The translations under genes and the position numbers were made by a program. The notes under the pieces are model-generated. The model was not told the DNA's origin and made no database searches. It saw nothing but the letters and a program-made list of their open reading frames with translations. Shown here in pieces: positions 13,723 to 22,050 of a DNA stretch of 44,256 nucleotides; position 1 is the first letter of the stretch; every line of letters starts with the position of its first letter. This stretch comes from CAZYAK01 sp964645935 (lineage in GTDB: Bacteria > Patescibacteriota > Gracilibacteria > Peribacterales > Peribacteraceae), in contig CAZYAK010000005.1 of the NCBI GenBank assembly GCA_964645935.1, forward strand, positions 1-44,256. Direction: 5' to 3'.

Positions 13723-14499
13723 ATGGCGACTTCCCACGCCGCTTCCACGTTCCCTGTCCGGTTCGGCTTCGTCCTGGGGCTCCTCGGCGGTGCGATGGTG
13801 TCCGTGGTTGTTGTGGGCATACTGACCGGATACTTCCTGGGGGGAAGCTCTCCGCGTACGACCGTCCGCCTCGCGCAGGGCGCCGCGCCCGCACCGACCA
13901 CGGTCCCCGTAGGCGCCTCGCTCCCCGCCGCCCCGCCGCCCCGCGTCCCCGATCCGGTGCAGGCCATCGATACTGCAGCGGATCACGTGCGTGGGGATCC
14001 TGCCGCCACAGTAACGCTTGTGGAGTATGCGGACTTCGAGTGTCCGTACTGCAGACAACACCACGCCACGTTGCAAGCGCTGATGGACGTCTACCCGCCC
14101 ACGCAGGTGAGCTGGGTGTACCGCCATTTTCCGCTGGGCTCCCATCACAGCGCCGCCAAGGGCGCAGAGGCCAGCGAGTGCGCCGCTGAGCTCGGCGGCG
14201 AGAAATCCTTTTGGGCGTACACCGACGCGCTATTTGCTCAGACGGTGCTCGATCCCACTTCATTCGTACCACTGGCTGGCGAATTGAACTTGGACGCGAC
14301 GCGCTTCTCTGCCTGCCTGGATGCTGGCACACACGTCGCCAAGGTGCGCGCGCAGCAGCAATCAGGCGTGGCGGCGGCAGTGCGAGGCACGCCCTCGACC
14401 TTCATGATCAACAATGCCACGGGAGAGCGCCGCGTGCTCCCCGGCGCCGTCTCCCTCGATGAGCTCCGCTCGGCTATCGACGACCTCCTCGCTTTCTGA
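13723..14499 (+). CDS. DsbA-like membrane-anchored thiol oxidoreductase
   Basis: This 258-aa protein has an N-terminal anchor (residues about 10-32, ending GILTGYFLGG), then a Pro/Ala linker, then a thioredoxin-fold domain. The active site is FECPYCRQHH (CPYC) and the cis-proline loop is GTPSTFMINN, both as in the DsbA/Thioredoxin_4 group. It faces outside and would form disulfides in exported proteins. The DUF11 proteins encoded downstream carry regularly spaced cysteines and are plausible clients. It starts an apparent operon with the lipoprotein at 14529 and the membrane protein at 15577. ATG 13723 is preferred over an upstream in-frame start at 13702. Confidence 0.9.
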   Translation: MATSHAASTFPVRFGFVLGLLGGAMVSVVVVGILTGYFLGGSSPRTTVRLAQGAAPAPTTVPVGASLPAAPPPRVPDPVQAIDTAADHVRGDPAATVTLVEYADFECPYCRQHHATLQALMDVYPPTQVSWVYRHFPLGSHHSAAKGAEASECAAELGGEKSFWAYTDALFAQTVLDPTSFVPLAGELNLDATRFSACLDAGTHVAKVRAQQQSGVAAAVRGTPSTFMINNATGERRVLPGAVSLDELRSAIDDLLAF

Positions 14500-14528
14500 G
14501 GATTCCTCCCCCTTTCCCGTTCGCACGT

Positions 14529-15566
14529 ATGCGTTCCCGGACCTGGATGATGATCGGCCCCCTCGCGCTCGCTAACTTGCTGCTGAGCGGTTGTTTCGGC
14601 ACACCTGCTCCGCTGAAGCCCGTCGTTGTCGAGGATGCGTCCTCGTCCGAGGCCGGCCCGACCGTGATGCGGGGCGCCTACGAGGGCACCGTGGTGCAAG
14701 CGGGCGTCAGTACCTACATGGAAGGCACACACCGCCTGGACAATGCCGACGGTTCCGTCCTCCTGCTTCAGAGCGATCTGGTCGATCTGGATCTGTACCT
14801 GGATCAGCCCGTACGCCTTACCGGGCTCGTGCGCGAGACCGTGGAGCAGGGAGGTCTCATCGTGGACGTAGAGGAGATCGTGGCGCTGGAGTCCCCGGCT
14901 GCCTCCTCGGAGCCCGCGTTTGAGGCTGCCTCATCCGCGATCGCTTCGTCCGTTCCGCCCGCCCCGGCAACGTCTTCTGCGAGGCCCGTCGTCCGCCCCG
15001 CCTCGTCGGCTCCGTCCCCCGTGGTGAGCTCCGCGTCCGCGATTCCGGCATCCTCCGCCTCGCCCGTTGCACCTGCCCCAGTAAGCTCGGCCGCGGCCCC
15101 GCAGGCCGACGCGGTCACCGCTGCTATGGCCCGTGCGGCCGTCAATGGTGGCACGTTCACGCAGATCTTCTGCACCCGGCATGTGGGCTTCTGCGTCCCG
15201 CTGCACAAGAGTTGGTACTACAACTCGTTCGGTGCCACGAGCTCGTCGTTGTGGCATATCGAGGTGAGCTCCAAGGATGTGGAGCAGCTCGGCGACGGCC
15301 CGCTTATCATCAACCTGGTCTCTGGCGTACTGGATGCCGGCCGAGACGGCTCCGTACGCGACAGCGGCGGGTACGTGGTGGGCTACCGTGCGTGGACGGA
15401 CAACCGTCATTTTGAAGTCTCAGCGCCCGTGCAAATGCGCGAGGCAGTCTTGTACATCGTGCAGAACTTCACCGTCTATCAGCCCGAGGCTCCATCATCC
15501 GCGTTGTCGACCACCTCGGCCGCCGCTGAGTCCTCCTCTGCAGCGGCATCCACTTCGTCCCGCTGA
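14529..15566 (+). CDS. lipoprotein with Ser/Ala/Pro linker (345 aa)
   Basis: A type II signal peptide ends in the lipobox LLSGC (Cys near residue 22). A small beta-rich domain follows (about residues 45-120), then a low-complexity linker of Ser, Ala and Pro with many ASS repeats (about 125-195). A second folded domain with two cysteines comes next (FCTRHVGFCVPLHKSW onward), and the tail is again Ser/Ala-rich. It is anchored on the outer face of the membrane. It starts 29 nt after the DsbA-like gene, behind a C/T-rich tract. I do not recognise either domain; the linker suggests a spacer through the wall layer. Confidence 0.8.
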   Translation: MRSRTWMMIGPLALANLLLSGCFGTPAPLKPVVVEDASSSEAGPTVMRGAYEGTVVQAGVSTYMEGTHRLDNADGSVLLLQSDLVDLDLYLDQPVRLTGLVRETVEQGGLIVDVEEIVALESPAASSEPAFEAASSAIASSVPPAPATSSARPVVRPASSAPSPVVSSASAIPASSASPVAPAPVSSAAAPQADAVTAAMARAAVNGGTFTQIFCTRHVGFCVPLHKSWYYNSFGATSSSLWHIEVSSKDVEQLGDGPLIINLVSGVLDAGRDGSVRDSGGYVVGYRAWTDNRHFEVSAPVQMREAVLYIVQNFTVYQPEAPSSALSTTSAAAESSSAAASTSSR

Positions 15567-15576
15567 TCGCCCTCCC

Positions 15577-16041
15577 ATGCCGCTCTCCTCTTCTGCGCCC
15601 GGCCCCGCGCATCCCGCGAGTGACGGAGGCATGGACATCTCGCCGTCCTGGACGCACGAGCACGTCCCAGATCGTGCTGCGCCGCTCTCCACCGCGCCCG
15701 CCTCGGCCGAGGCAGCACCCAAACCCAAGCTCCAGGCTCGCAAAGCCGCAGACTACTACCCGCTGTTCGACACCCTGCGTCTCTACGCCGGCTGGCTCCT
15801 GGCGTGGTACGTCGCCATTTACGCGCTGGGTGCCTACCAGGTGACGCGGCGCTTGCCCGTGGAGCTCTCGTTGGTGGAAGAACTGTTTTTCTCTCCGCTC
15901 ATTCTTCACTTCGCTGTGGCCGCGTACCTCTTCCTCACGCTGTCGTCGCTCCACCGATTGCTACGACGGAATCGCCTGGCCGCTGTCGGGCTCTGGGTAC
16001 TCGGCATCCTGCTCTTCCTTGTTTTCCGCACCTACTCGTAA
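15577..16041 (+). CDS. small integral membrane protein (154 aa)
   Basis: A polar N-terminal half rich in Pro, Ala and Ser (residues 1-60) precedes three hydrophobic helices: around WLLAWYVAIYALGAY, LILHFAVAAYLFLTL and LAAVGLWVLGILLFLVF. It begins 10 nt after the lipoprotein stop, with CCCTCCC directly before the ATG, so it is the third gene of the envelope operon. No family recognised. A role in assembling or anchoring the lipoprotein or the disulfide system is only suggested by position. Confidence 0.72.
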   Translation: MPLSSSAPGPAHPASDGGMDISPSWTHEHVPDRAAPLSTAPASAEAAPKPKLQARKAADYYPLFDTLRLYAGWLLAWYVAIYALGAYQVTRRLPVELSLVEELFFSPLILHFAVAAYLFLTLSSLHRLLRRNRLAAVGLWVLGILLFLVFRTYS

Positions 16042-16043
16042 AC

Positions 16044-16070
16044 AAAAGAGGGCCGCGGTGACCCTCGTTT
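16044..16070. terminator. bidirectional terminator between convergent genes
   Basis: AAAA-GAGGG, a 9-nt loop and CCCTC-GTTT form a stem with T-runs on either strand. It lies between the plus-strand envelope operon and the minus-strand gene ending at 16089. Confidence 0.6.
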
Positions 16071-16088
16071 CGTACGATGCGTGACCGG

Positions 16089-16763
16089 TCAGAGACCCAG
16101 CTGCTTGCGGATCTCGTCCATCTGGGATGCTTCCTCTTGCTTGACGTTCTTCTGGACCATGAACGCCTGTAGGTCGCGCCAGTCCTCGGCGTGGCGTTGC
16201 TCAAGCTTCATCAGCTGGAGCAGGTGCTTGGGGCTGAGCTCGCTGAATTTCTTGCGCTCGTCGTCGAGGATCTTTTGCAGCTCGTCGATCTGGAATTGGC
16301 TGAGCTTGGGAATGGCTTGGATGATGCGCCACTTCTCGTCGCGCGTGAGCGAGATGCTTCCGCGTAGCAGTGTGAGGAATCCGTTATGGTCGAACTGCGT
16401 CTCAGGGTGCGCTGGGATCTCTACTTTGTCGTTGTTCAGTGCGCCGGCAATGGACCCAAAACGGTAATCCTTTACCTCGCCGAGAATGCGCAAATCCTCG
16501 TCGTCGAAGCCCATTTCCTTGGTGGCCACCACGCCGACGGGCGGCGGGGGCGGGCCGGAATCCTGCGGAACGGCTCCATCGTCTCCCATCACACCGCCGC
16601 CTTGCGCCTGCTGGCCGCCCTGCGAACCGGCGGGCGGTTGTGGCGGAGTGGGGGGCGCGGCGAAGACCTGGGTGGGATCCAGTCCGCCATCCGGAACGGG
16701 ATCGCCTGGGCGGGGCGGGGGGGTGGGCGTCGAACCGCCGGTGGTCTGAACGGGATCGGCCAT
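16089..16763 (-). CDS. Pro-rich N-terminus plus helical domain, hypothetical (224 aa)
   Basis: The first 85 residues are Pro, Gly and Gln-rich and disordered. The C-terminal 135 residues are strongly helical with repeated EK, IP and LQxIL patterns (DEKWRIIQAIPKLSQFQIDELQKIL), a style I associate with small proteins recurrent in Patescibacteria. The start at 16763 is chosen because the frame upstream lacks sense and a promoter TTGTCA-N16-TACACT (16789-16816) would place the start of transcription about 19 nt before it. The leader is C/T-rich (CCCTTTTCGTTTATCCT). Function unknown; coiled interaction protein likely. Confidence 0.7.
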   Translation of the reverse strand: MADPVQTTGGSTPTPPPRPGDPVPDGGLDPTQVFAAPPTPPQPPAGSQGGQQAQGGGVMGDDGAVPQDSGPPPPPVGVVATKEMGFDDEDLRILGEVKDYRFGSIAGALNNDKVEIPAHPETQFDHNGFLTLLRGSISLTRDEKWRIIQAIPKLSQFQIDELQKILDDERKKFSELSPKHLLQLMKLEQRHAEDWRDLQAFMVQKNVKQEEASQMDEIRKQLGL

Positions 16764-16788
16764 AGGATAAACGAAAAGGGCACCTGCA

Positions 16789-16816
16789 AGTGTACCACCG
16801 CCGCCGGGTTTGACAA
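16789..16816 (-). promoter_or_regulatory. promoter TTGTCA-N16-TACACT
   Basis: On the minus strand TTGTCA (16811-16816) and TACACT (16789-16794) have a 16-nt spacer. Just upstream, at 16834-16848, lies the 15-bp palindrome GCGATCG-T-CGATCGC, a possible operator. Confidence 0.7.
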
Positions 16817-16859
16817 TGCCTTCCCCCGGCGCCGCGATCGTCGATCGCAGCGCCCGAAG

Positions 16860-16886
16860 CCCCGCACCCGGCATGCGGGTGCGGGG
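16860..16886 (-). terminator. 10-bp hairpin CCCCGCACCC/GGGTGCGGGG
   Basis: This strong stem lies 11 nt after the stop of the 16898-17923 gene. It has no T-tract, like several other GC-rich stems at gene ends in this window. Confidence 0.65.
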
Positions 16887-16897
16887 TGAATTCGCGT

Positions 16898-17923
16898 TCA
16901 GGCGACGCGCACGGGCGTGCCGAGCTGCGGGCGCCCGGTCAGGCCGTAGGCCGACGACTCGAGCTTAGACGCGGCGTCGTCCTCCGGGGTCCAGCGGCGC
17001 ACGAGGTCGATGTTGCGATTGCGGTATACGGTGGCACTTCCGGGTGTTGCGGCACCCAGAGAATCTCCCACCTCGAACACGACGGGTGCTGCATCTCCGA
17101 GTGCCAGGCGCACCGAGCGGCGTCCATCTACTGCGATCTTCGACGCGCGCTCGATCTCTGCCCACTCTACGTTTGTGTCGCTCACGTGCGTGACCACGTT
17201 GCCGTACCGGTCCACAAAGAGCACGCGCCAATGACCAGGGAAGTCCGGAATAATGGTGGGATCGGTGTTCACGAGATCCAGGCGGTGGTCGGGATCCAGC
17301 AACCGGGGCGTGAGGCGGGAGCGAAACTGCTCTCGAGAGTCGTAGAGACCGTTCCCCGGATCGTTGCCCTGGGGATTGGGCAGGTACGCGAGCGTCTCGA
17401 TCTCCTGCTTGATGGGCGAAAGCGATTCCAAGGGTGTGGCCACCACGCGGATCGCACCGCCGCGGGCTGTAGCCACCCAGAAGGGCGAGCCGTTGCGGCG
17501 GTCCGTGCGGGGCGCATGATTAATGAAGACGCCAGTGCCGAGTCCCGCGGCCATGCGCCGTTTCCGAGCGGAGAGGTCACGACGCTTGAGGAGTTCGTCA
17601 TGCTGCTCCAGCACCAGACGGAGGAAGTGGTCGGTCACGCGCTCGGCGCCGAACGTGTCGTATTCCCGGTGTGAGCGCTCCGTGAACCGTGAGGCAAAGT
17701 CGGTAGAGACGAGCACGTCCAGGTCCGGCGCAGCGAGCGGGTTCCAAACCTCATGCCCACCGTAGGCATCGGAGAAGTGGTATGTGCGAGCGGGTGCGGT
17801 GCGCGTGGCGAGCAGCGTGCGCAGGGCGCGGGCGATGCGCTCCCGGAACGGTATGGGCTGAGGCGGGACATGTGTGAGGAGTTCGGGAGTGACATCGAGG
17901 GGATGCTCGAGGGTCTTGGACAT
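16898..17923 (-). CDS. hypothetical protein with weak likeness to SAM hydroxide adenosyltransferases (341 aa)
   Basis: The C-terminal half has PDFPGHWRVLFVDRYGNVVTHVSDT. This resembles the IDRFGNLITN signature in the C-terminal domain of the DUF62 family, which splits S-adenosylmethionine. An earlier GSPFWVATARGGAIRVVATPL loosely recalls the FVAPDNGLLS region. The N-terminal catalytic motif of that family is not obvious, so I treat the link as weak. The ATG at 17923 follows a long C/T tract (ATCCTTCCCCCTTTTCCC). The gene lies 95 nt after the 330-aa gene and is probably co-transcribed with it, downstream of the possible attenuator. It is therefore of interest that both point toward methionine or SAM. 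Confidence 0.6.
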   Translation of the reverse strand: MSKTLEHPLDVTPELLTHVPPQPIPFRERIARALRTLLATRTAPARTYHFSDAYGGHEVWNPLAAPDLDVLVSTDFASRFTERSHREYDTFGAERVTDHFLRLVLEQHDELLKRRDLSARKRRMAAGLGTGVFINHAPRTDRRNGSPFWVATARGGAIRVVATPLESLSPIKQEIETLAYLPNPQGNDPGNGLYDSREQFRSRLTPRLLDPDHRLDLVNTDPTIIPDFPGHWRVLFVDRYGNVVTHVSDTNVEWAEIERASKIAVDGRRSVRLALGDAAPVVFEVGDSLGAATPGSATVYRNRNIDLVRRWTPEDDAASKLESSAYGLTGRPQLGTPVRVA

Positions 17924-18018
17924 GGGAAAAGGGGGAAGGATAAACAAAAGAGAGGTGGACGCGTCACCGCATCAATTGGCTGTCCGTCCGGAGGTAGAGG
18001 ATATGGAGACGCATAGGA

Positions 18019-19011
18019 TCAGGAGTTGAGCAGACGGAGTGCCTCGGTGTACCGGCCCATTGAAGAGGGAGTCACAGTTCCCTCTTCCAGCGCGAGCGGC
18101 AATGCCTCCTCGCGCCAGCGGTCCATGATCATTGTCCCCAGCGCGCCCACCACGTTGCCCCCGCCATCCGCGTGCGCGTACTTTGCTGGACAGCCGAGAC
18201 CCGTGATGATGGCGGGGATGCGGGCGCGACACCCGGCGGCGAGAGTGAGGATGCGTTCGCCGCGCTGGTCTACCCCGAGCTCGTATTGAGTGGGATCCTG
18301 CACGGTGCTCGGAGGCTGGTGCCGCCCGCGCACACGAGGATCCGGCTTTGCCGTGAGGAGAACCGCTTGTTCGAAGTATCCCATGCCCATCGCACTGTAG
18401 GCATGGGCGAGCGGCGGAACGGAGCGTTCCGCGATGGCACGGAGATCGTCCTCTGTGCGCTCCGAGGGGACGGATTCGGCCTGGTACGTCGGCAGCAACA
18501 CACGCAACCACTCGGTCATGCGCTGCACCTGCACCCGCACGCCGTTGCTACACATCTCGTCAGGGGTCTTCGTGTTCCCGTAAAACTGCACGATGTATCC
18601 GAGCCCCTCCCATGCCTCTGCAGCAAACACGTTTCCAGCCAGTGCCTCCGTGGAGTGTTCTGCGACGTACGCCTCCACGATTGCGTTGATGGTTCGCGCT
18701 GCGCCACGTGCCCGGTCCTTCTCGTAGCGCATCCAGCCGCGCTCGATGAAGAGTCCTCCCAGGAGCAGTCGTGACGGTGCCTTTAGTGGATCGTCCAGCA
18801 GCCGACGGAGGAGTGCGCGGTCTTTCGACCGCAGACGCTCCAGCACCCGCGCCGCACCAGTGTGGACCGGGGGTGTAACGGTCACATCCAGGATACGTGC
18901 CAACGCGTCGCGCAGAGACTGAGCTTCGGGGTGTGTTTGCCCCGCCTTTACGGCGAGGCTGATGGTGCGCCATACGGGTTCGGCGGGGGTGTTGTGGAAG
19001 GCGGTTTCCAT
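18019..19011 (-). CDS. hypothetical protein (330 aa) behind a possible attenuator
   Basis: I do not recognise this protein. It is soluble and mostly helical, without a signal peptide. A central region has AAEAWEGLGYIVQFYGNTKTP and CSNGVRV. The C-terminal part is Gly-rich (AGCRARIPAIITGLGCPAKYAHADGGGNVVG) with two cysteines. The ATG lies only 10 nt after the T-tract of an intrinsic terminator (19022-19046). There is no room for a promoter between them, so expression must depend on read-through. The tract TTTCCCCCC stands where a Shine-Dalgarno site would be. Confidence 0.65.
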   Translation of the reverse strand: METAFHNTPAEPVWRTISLAVKAGQTHPEAQSLRDALARILDVTVTPPVHTGAARVLERLRSKDRALLRRLLDDPLKAPSRLLLGGLFIERGWMRYEKDRARGAARTINAIVEAYVAEHSTEALAGNVFAAEAWEGLGYIVQFYGNTKTPDEMCSNGVRVQVQRMTEWLRVLLPTYQAESVPSERTEDDLRAIAERSVPPLAHAYSAMGMGYFEQAVLLTAKPDPRVRGRHQPPSTVQDPTQYELGVDQRGERILTLAAGCRARIPAIITGLGCPAKYAHADGGGNVVGALGTMIMDRWREEALPLALEEGTVTPSSMGRYTEALRLLNS

Positions 19012-19021
19012 GGGGGGAAAG

Positions 19022-19046
19022 AAAAAAACCCTCGCGCTTGCGAGGG
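19022..19046 (-). terminator. intrinsic terminator CCCTCGC-AAGC-GCGAGGG-T7 before the 330-aa gene
   Basis: A 7-bp GC-rich stem with a 4-nt loop and seven T residues on the minus strand. It lies 24 nt after the stop of a Met-rich mini-ORF and 10 nt before the next start codon. It could end recG transcripts, act as an attenuator, or both. Confidence 0.85.
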
Positions 19047-19070
19047 TGGGATTGCAGGGTGTGGATGAGA

Positions 19071-19139
19071 TCACGCCATGCGTCCGCCTCGCTGGAGGGG
19101 CATCATCATCCGGGACATCATGGCGGCTGCGCGCGTCAT
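19071..19139 (-). CDS. Met-rich leader peptide (22 aa), candidate attenuator
   Basis: The open frame ATG...TGA has Met at positions 1, 7, 8, 11, 12, 13 and 21 and Arg at 3, 10, 17 and 20. A consensus promoter (19147-19174) puts the start of transcription at or near its ATG, so it would be translated from a leaderless mRNA. The triple Met codons (19101-19109) are followed by CCTC (19095-19098), which can pair with GAGG (19087-19090). GCGAGG (19087-19092) can instead pair with CCTCGC, the 5' arm of the terminator. This gives four mutually exclusive segments as in amino-acid operon leaders. The pairing is short (4 and 6 bp), so chance is not excluded. Confidence 0.55.
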   Translation of the reverse strand: MTRAAAMMSRMMMPLQRGGRMA

Positions 19140-19146
19140 CGGGCGG

Positions 19147-19174
19147 AGTGTAGTCTGCGACACGGGAGAGTCAA
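19147..19174 (-). promoter_or_regulatory. consensus promoter TTGACT-N16-TACACT before the leader peptide
   Basis: On the minus strand TTGACT (19169-19174) and TACACT (19147-19152) have a 16-nt spacer; the ATG follows 7 nt later. The palindrome TCAACAGTTGA (19171-19181) overlaps the -35 box and may be an operator. Confidence 0.8.
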
Positions 19175-19237
19175 CAGTTGAGAGTACGAATGGTAGATCT
19201 TCGCAAAGGAATGCCAATTTCTCGTTGGAATATCCGT

Positions 19238-21307
19238 TCAGGATTTGGCAGCTACAGCCTTCGTTCCCAGCTCATCGTACGACCCCGACGGCTGCATCCC
19301 CAGTGCGCGTTCCGCCGCCCTACGCGCCCGGAGGATCAATTCCGGACGGAGAAGCTGCTCCGTCTGCACCTCCGGAATGCCGCTCTGTCGGAGCCCGAAG
19401 ATCTCGCCGGGTCCGCGAAGTCGCAAGTCGATCTCTGCCAGCATAAAGCCGGAGTCGTGGTCCTCCATCGCCCTGAGGCGTGGGGACGACGCCTGCTGCT
19501 GTTGGGACGCGAAGAGGAAGCAGTAGCTCTTCTGGTCTCCGCGCCCCACGCGTCCGCGCAGCTGGTGTAGCTGTGCGAGCCCGAAGCGCTCTGCGCCCTC
19601 GATCACCATGATGGTGGAGTTTGGCACGTCGATGCCCACCTCGATGACGGACGTGGACACGAGGATGTCGGACTCACGGTCGCGAAACCGGCGCATGATT
19701 TCCAGCTTCTCCGTGGGCCGAAGTTTGCCATGCAGAAGCGCGATCCGTCTGTGGGGAAAGGATTCCCGCAGGCGCCTGGCCTCGTCCTCCACGTTGCGCA
19801 CCTCGTCGAGCTCCTCGCTCTCGGTGATGAGTGGGCAGATCACAAACGCTTGGCGTCCGGCCTCCAACTCACGGTCGATGAAGAGCTCCACCGTTTTCCG
19901 CCCCGTCGGCGGCACTACCTTGGTCTGGATGGGCTGGCGGCGTCCGGGCTTCTCCAGAAGCACAGAGAGATCGTGGTCGCCGTACGCGGTGAGCGCGAGT
20001 GTGCGCGGGATGGGAGTCGCGGTCATGGAGAGGAAGTGGGGGCTTCCCTTCTCTCGCAGCTTCTCGCGCTGCAAGACACCGAAGCGGTGCTGTTCGTCCA
20101 CGATGACGAGTCGGAGGTCGCGGAACGCCACGTCATCCTCGATGAGCGAGTGTGTACCCACAATAATGTCGATCATCCCTGCGGCGAGCTTGCCCTTAAT
20201 CTCCTCACCCTCTCCGCGCGGCGTCGATCCCGTGAGGAGTGCAACCCGCGGGAGTGTGAAGCCCTCCGCAAGCGCGCCGGTCTGGGTCCGCAGGAACGTG
20301 TGGAAATTGAGCAGCAGCCGCATCACACCTTCCGCGTGCTGACGCGCGAGCACCTCGGTGGGGACCATGAGCGCGCTCTGCCCGCCGTGGCGGTGGGTAT
20401 TGGCCATCACGGCCACGGCCACGAGGGTCTTCCCCGATCCTACATCTCCCTCCAGCAGACGGGACATGGGCTGGCGCTTCTCCATGTCCTTGAGAATTTC
20501 GTAGATGGCCACCTTCTGACTGCCGGTAGGTGTGAACTTGAGTGACTGGAAGAGCGCGCGGATCAGCTCGATATCCATCGGCGTGCTCAGGCGAGCTTGC
20601 ACTGCGCCCTGCCACTCTCGTTTGCGGCCGAGAGCATCCACCTGCAGCGCGTACATCTTCTCGAAGAGCATGCGGTCCTGCGCGCGCTTGATGTCGCCCG
20701 GCTCCTCGGGGAAGTGCAGCGCTCGCACGGACTCGGCGCGGCTCATGAAAGACTCTTCCGCCAGTGCCTCCGGCGGCAGCGTCTCAGGAAGCAGACTGAT
20801 GGCGTCCTTGATCAGCACCATCTTCTCGCGCAGCCACCGCGTGGTGATGACGTCGTGCTGCGGGTAGATGGGCACCAAGCGCCCAGCGTGCAGTAGCTCG
20901 CGGTCCCCTTTTTCAAACTGCGGGCTCTGCAGCTGCAGCTTGGTCCCGCTGAGCACAAGCTTCCCCGTGAGCACCAGCTCCTCCCCTTCCCTGAGCATCC
21001 GCTTCACATGCGGCTGGTTAAACCAGATGGCGTCAGCGGTTGCGCCGTCGGAGTCCGCGAAGCGTGCCGTGACCATCTGCTTACCCGTGCGCGTGCGGAT
21101 CAGCTTGATCCGGTCCACTGTGCCGCGCACCGTCACCTTACTCTCCAGTGCCGCAGTGGTGAGTGTTTGCATCTGGCTGAGATCCTCGTGCGAGCGGGGC
21201 AGGTAGAGCAGCAGGTCCTCGACGGTCTTGAGGCCCATGCGGTCCAGCGCCACCAGGAACGGCTCGCTGGTGCGGAGGACCTCCTTGAGGGGCGTTGTGA
21301 GCTTCAC
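19238..21307 (-). CDS. recG: ATP-dependent DNA helicase RecG
   Basis: This branch-migration helicase remodels stalled forks and recombination intermediates. At 689 aa it is of typical length. An N-terminal wedge/OB region is followed by the helicase motifs: LLEGDVGSGKT (Walker A), DEQHRFGV (the DEAD-box equivalent), SMTATPIPRTL, then VIEVGIDVPN and QLRGRVGRGDQKSYC. The start is a GTG, set by TATAGT ending exactly 6 nt upstream (21314-21319). No terminator lies between its stop and the promoter of the leader peptide, so recG transcripts could run into that region. Confidence 0.97.
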   Translation of the reverse strand: MKLTTPLKEVLRTSEPFLVALDRMGLKTVEDLLLYLPRSHEDLSQMQTLTTAALESKVTVRGTVDRIKLIRTRTGKQMVTARFADSDGATADAIWFNQPHVKRMLREGEELVLTGKLVLSGTKLQLQSPQFEKGDRELLHAGRLVPIYPQHDVITTRWLREKMVLIKDAISLLPETLPPEALAEESFMSRAESVRALHFPEEPGDIKRAQDRMLFEKMYALQVDALGRKREWQGAVQARLSTPMDIELIRALFQSLKFTPTGSQKVAIYEILKDMEKRQPMSRLLEGDVGSGKTLVAVAVMANTHRHGGQSALMVPTEVLARQHAEGVMRLLLNFHTFLRTQTGALAEGFTLPRVALLTGSTPRGEGEEIKGKLAAGMIDIIVGTHSLIEDDVAFRDLRLVIVDEQHRFGVLQREKLREKGSPHFLSMTATPIPRTLALTAYGDHDLSVLLEKPGRRQPIQTKVVPPTGRKTVELFIDRELEAGRQAFVICPLITESEELDEVRNVEDEARRLRESFPHRRIALLHGKLRPTEKLEIMRRFRDRESDILVSTSVIEVGIDVPNSTIMVIEGAERFGLAQLHQLRGRVGRGDQKSYCFLFASQQQQASSPRLRAMEDHDSGFMLAEIDLRLRGPGEIFGLRQSGIPEVQTEQLLRPELILRARRAAERALGMQPSGSYDELGTKAVAAKS

Positions 21308-21313
21308 ATCTGC

Positions 21314-21319
21314 ACTATA
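21314..21319 (-). promoter_or_regulatory. -10 box TATAGT of recG, leaderless spacing
   Basis: On the minus strand TATAGT, then GCAGAT, then GTG (21307). The spacing is 6 nt. Confidence 0.7.
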
Positions 21320-21433
21320 CCTGCCGCCCGTTCGGATCCCCTGGGCTTTTCGCCGTTCCGGCGAAGGCGCGCGGATGATCGTTGCACGCGGCGACCGATC
21401 GGGGTTTGCTGTGCGCCTTTCCCCCGCGCACCC

Positions 21434-22009
21434 ATGGCCATCGAGGAACGCTTCAGACTGATCACCCCCGAAGACGCCCTCACACCGCAGGAGGCTCGCG
21501 CCCGTCCCGACGCCGCGTCTCTGGAGACGCGTATGCAGGGATTCGGTGTGCCGGAAACGGTGGGGGGCGAGACCTTGGACGTGCGCCGCAGGATCGCGTA
21601 TCTCATCGTGCTCTTCCGCAAGCCTGATGACTTCGTGGCGCCGCTCGCCGAGGATCCGTCACTGTTCACCGCGGACCAGACCCATTTCGCTGCCGCGTGC
21701 CGCGAGCAGGAGGACCGTCTCCTCGCCGGCGTCTCCGCGTGCGAGCGTTTGCTGGACGACGCGGTCGGTGCGCGCAACCCCACGGCCGATCTCCCGGACG
21801 ATGCGGTGGCGCGACGGGTTCTGCTGGGCATCGCTCGTGGCGCCACCAAGATCACCCGCCAATGGGAGGGGAAGTTTGCGCAGGAGTACATCCGCTCCGA
21901 GTTCCCGGGAGAGGCGGAGCGCCAGGCGCATGCAGAAGCCGCATTCTCCCACTTCGACCATCTGGACCAGGTGCTCCAGACGGTGGAAGCCTACGCGGGG
22001 CGTCATTGA
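21434..22009 (+). CDS. hypothetical helical protein (191 aa)
   Basis: Not recognised. It is soluble, acidic and predicted to be mainly helical, with no signal peptide, and its C-terminus is His/Phe/Glu-rich. The ATG follows a C/T-rich tract (CCTTTCCCCCGCGCACCC). TTGCAC and TTTGCT upstream are spaced by 17 nt and may form a weak promoter. It diverges from recG and precedes two further small unknown genes in the same orientation. The start could also be at an in-frame codon further upstream, but the sequence there is unlike protein. Confidence 0.65.
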   Translation: MAIEERFRLITPEDALTPQEARARPDAASLETRMQGFGVPETVGGETLDVRRRIAYLIVLFRKPDDFVAPLAEDPSLFTADQTHFAAACREQEDRLLAGVSACERLLDDAVGARNPTADLPDDAVARRVLLGIARGATKITRQWEGKFAQEYIRSEFPGEAERQAHAEAAFSHFDHLDQVLQTVEAYAGRH

Positions 22010-22050
22010 GCCGTTTTCCTCCCTCCGTGGCGTCCGGACGCGGAAAATGC

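Noticed and set aside
19029..19181. SAM riboswitch in front of the 330-aa gene
   Set aside because: The region is too short and lacks the multi-helix core. A translated Met-rich ORF with competing stems explains it better.
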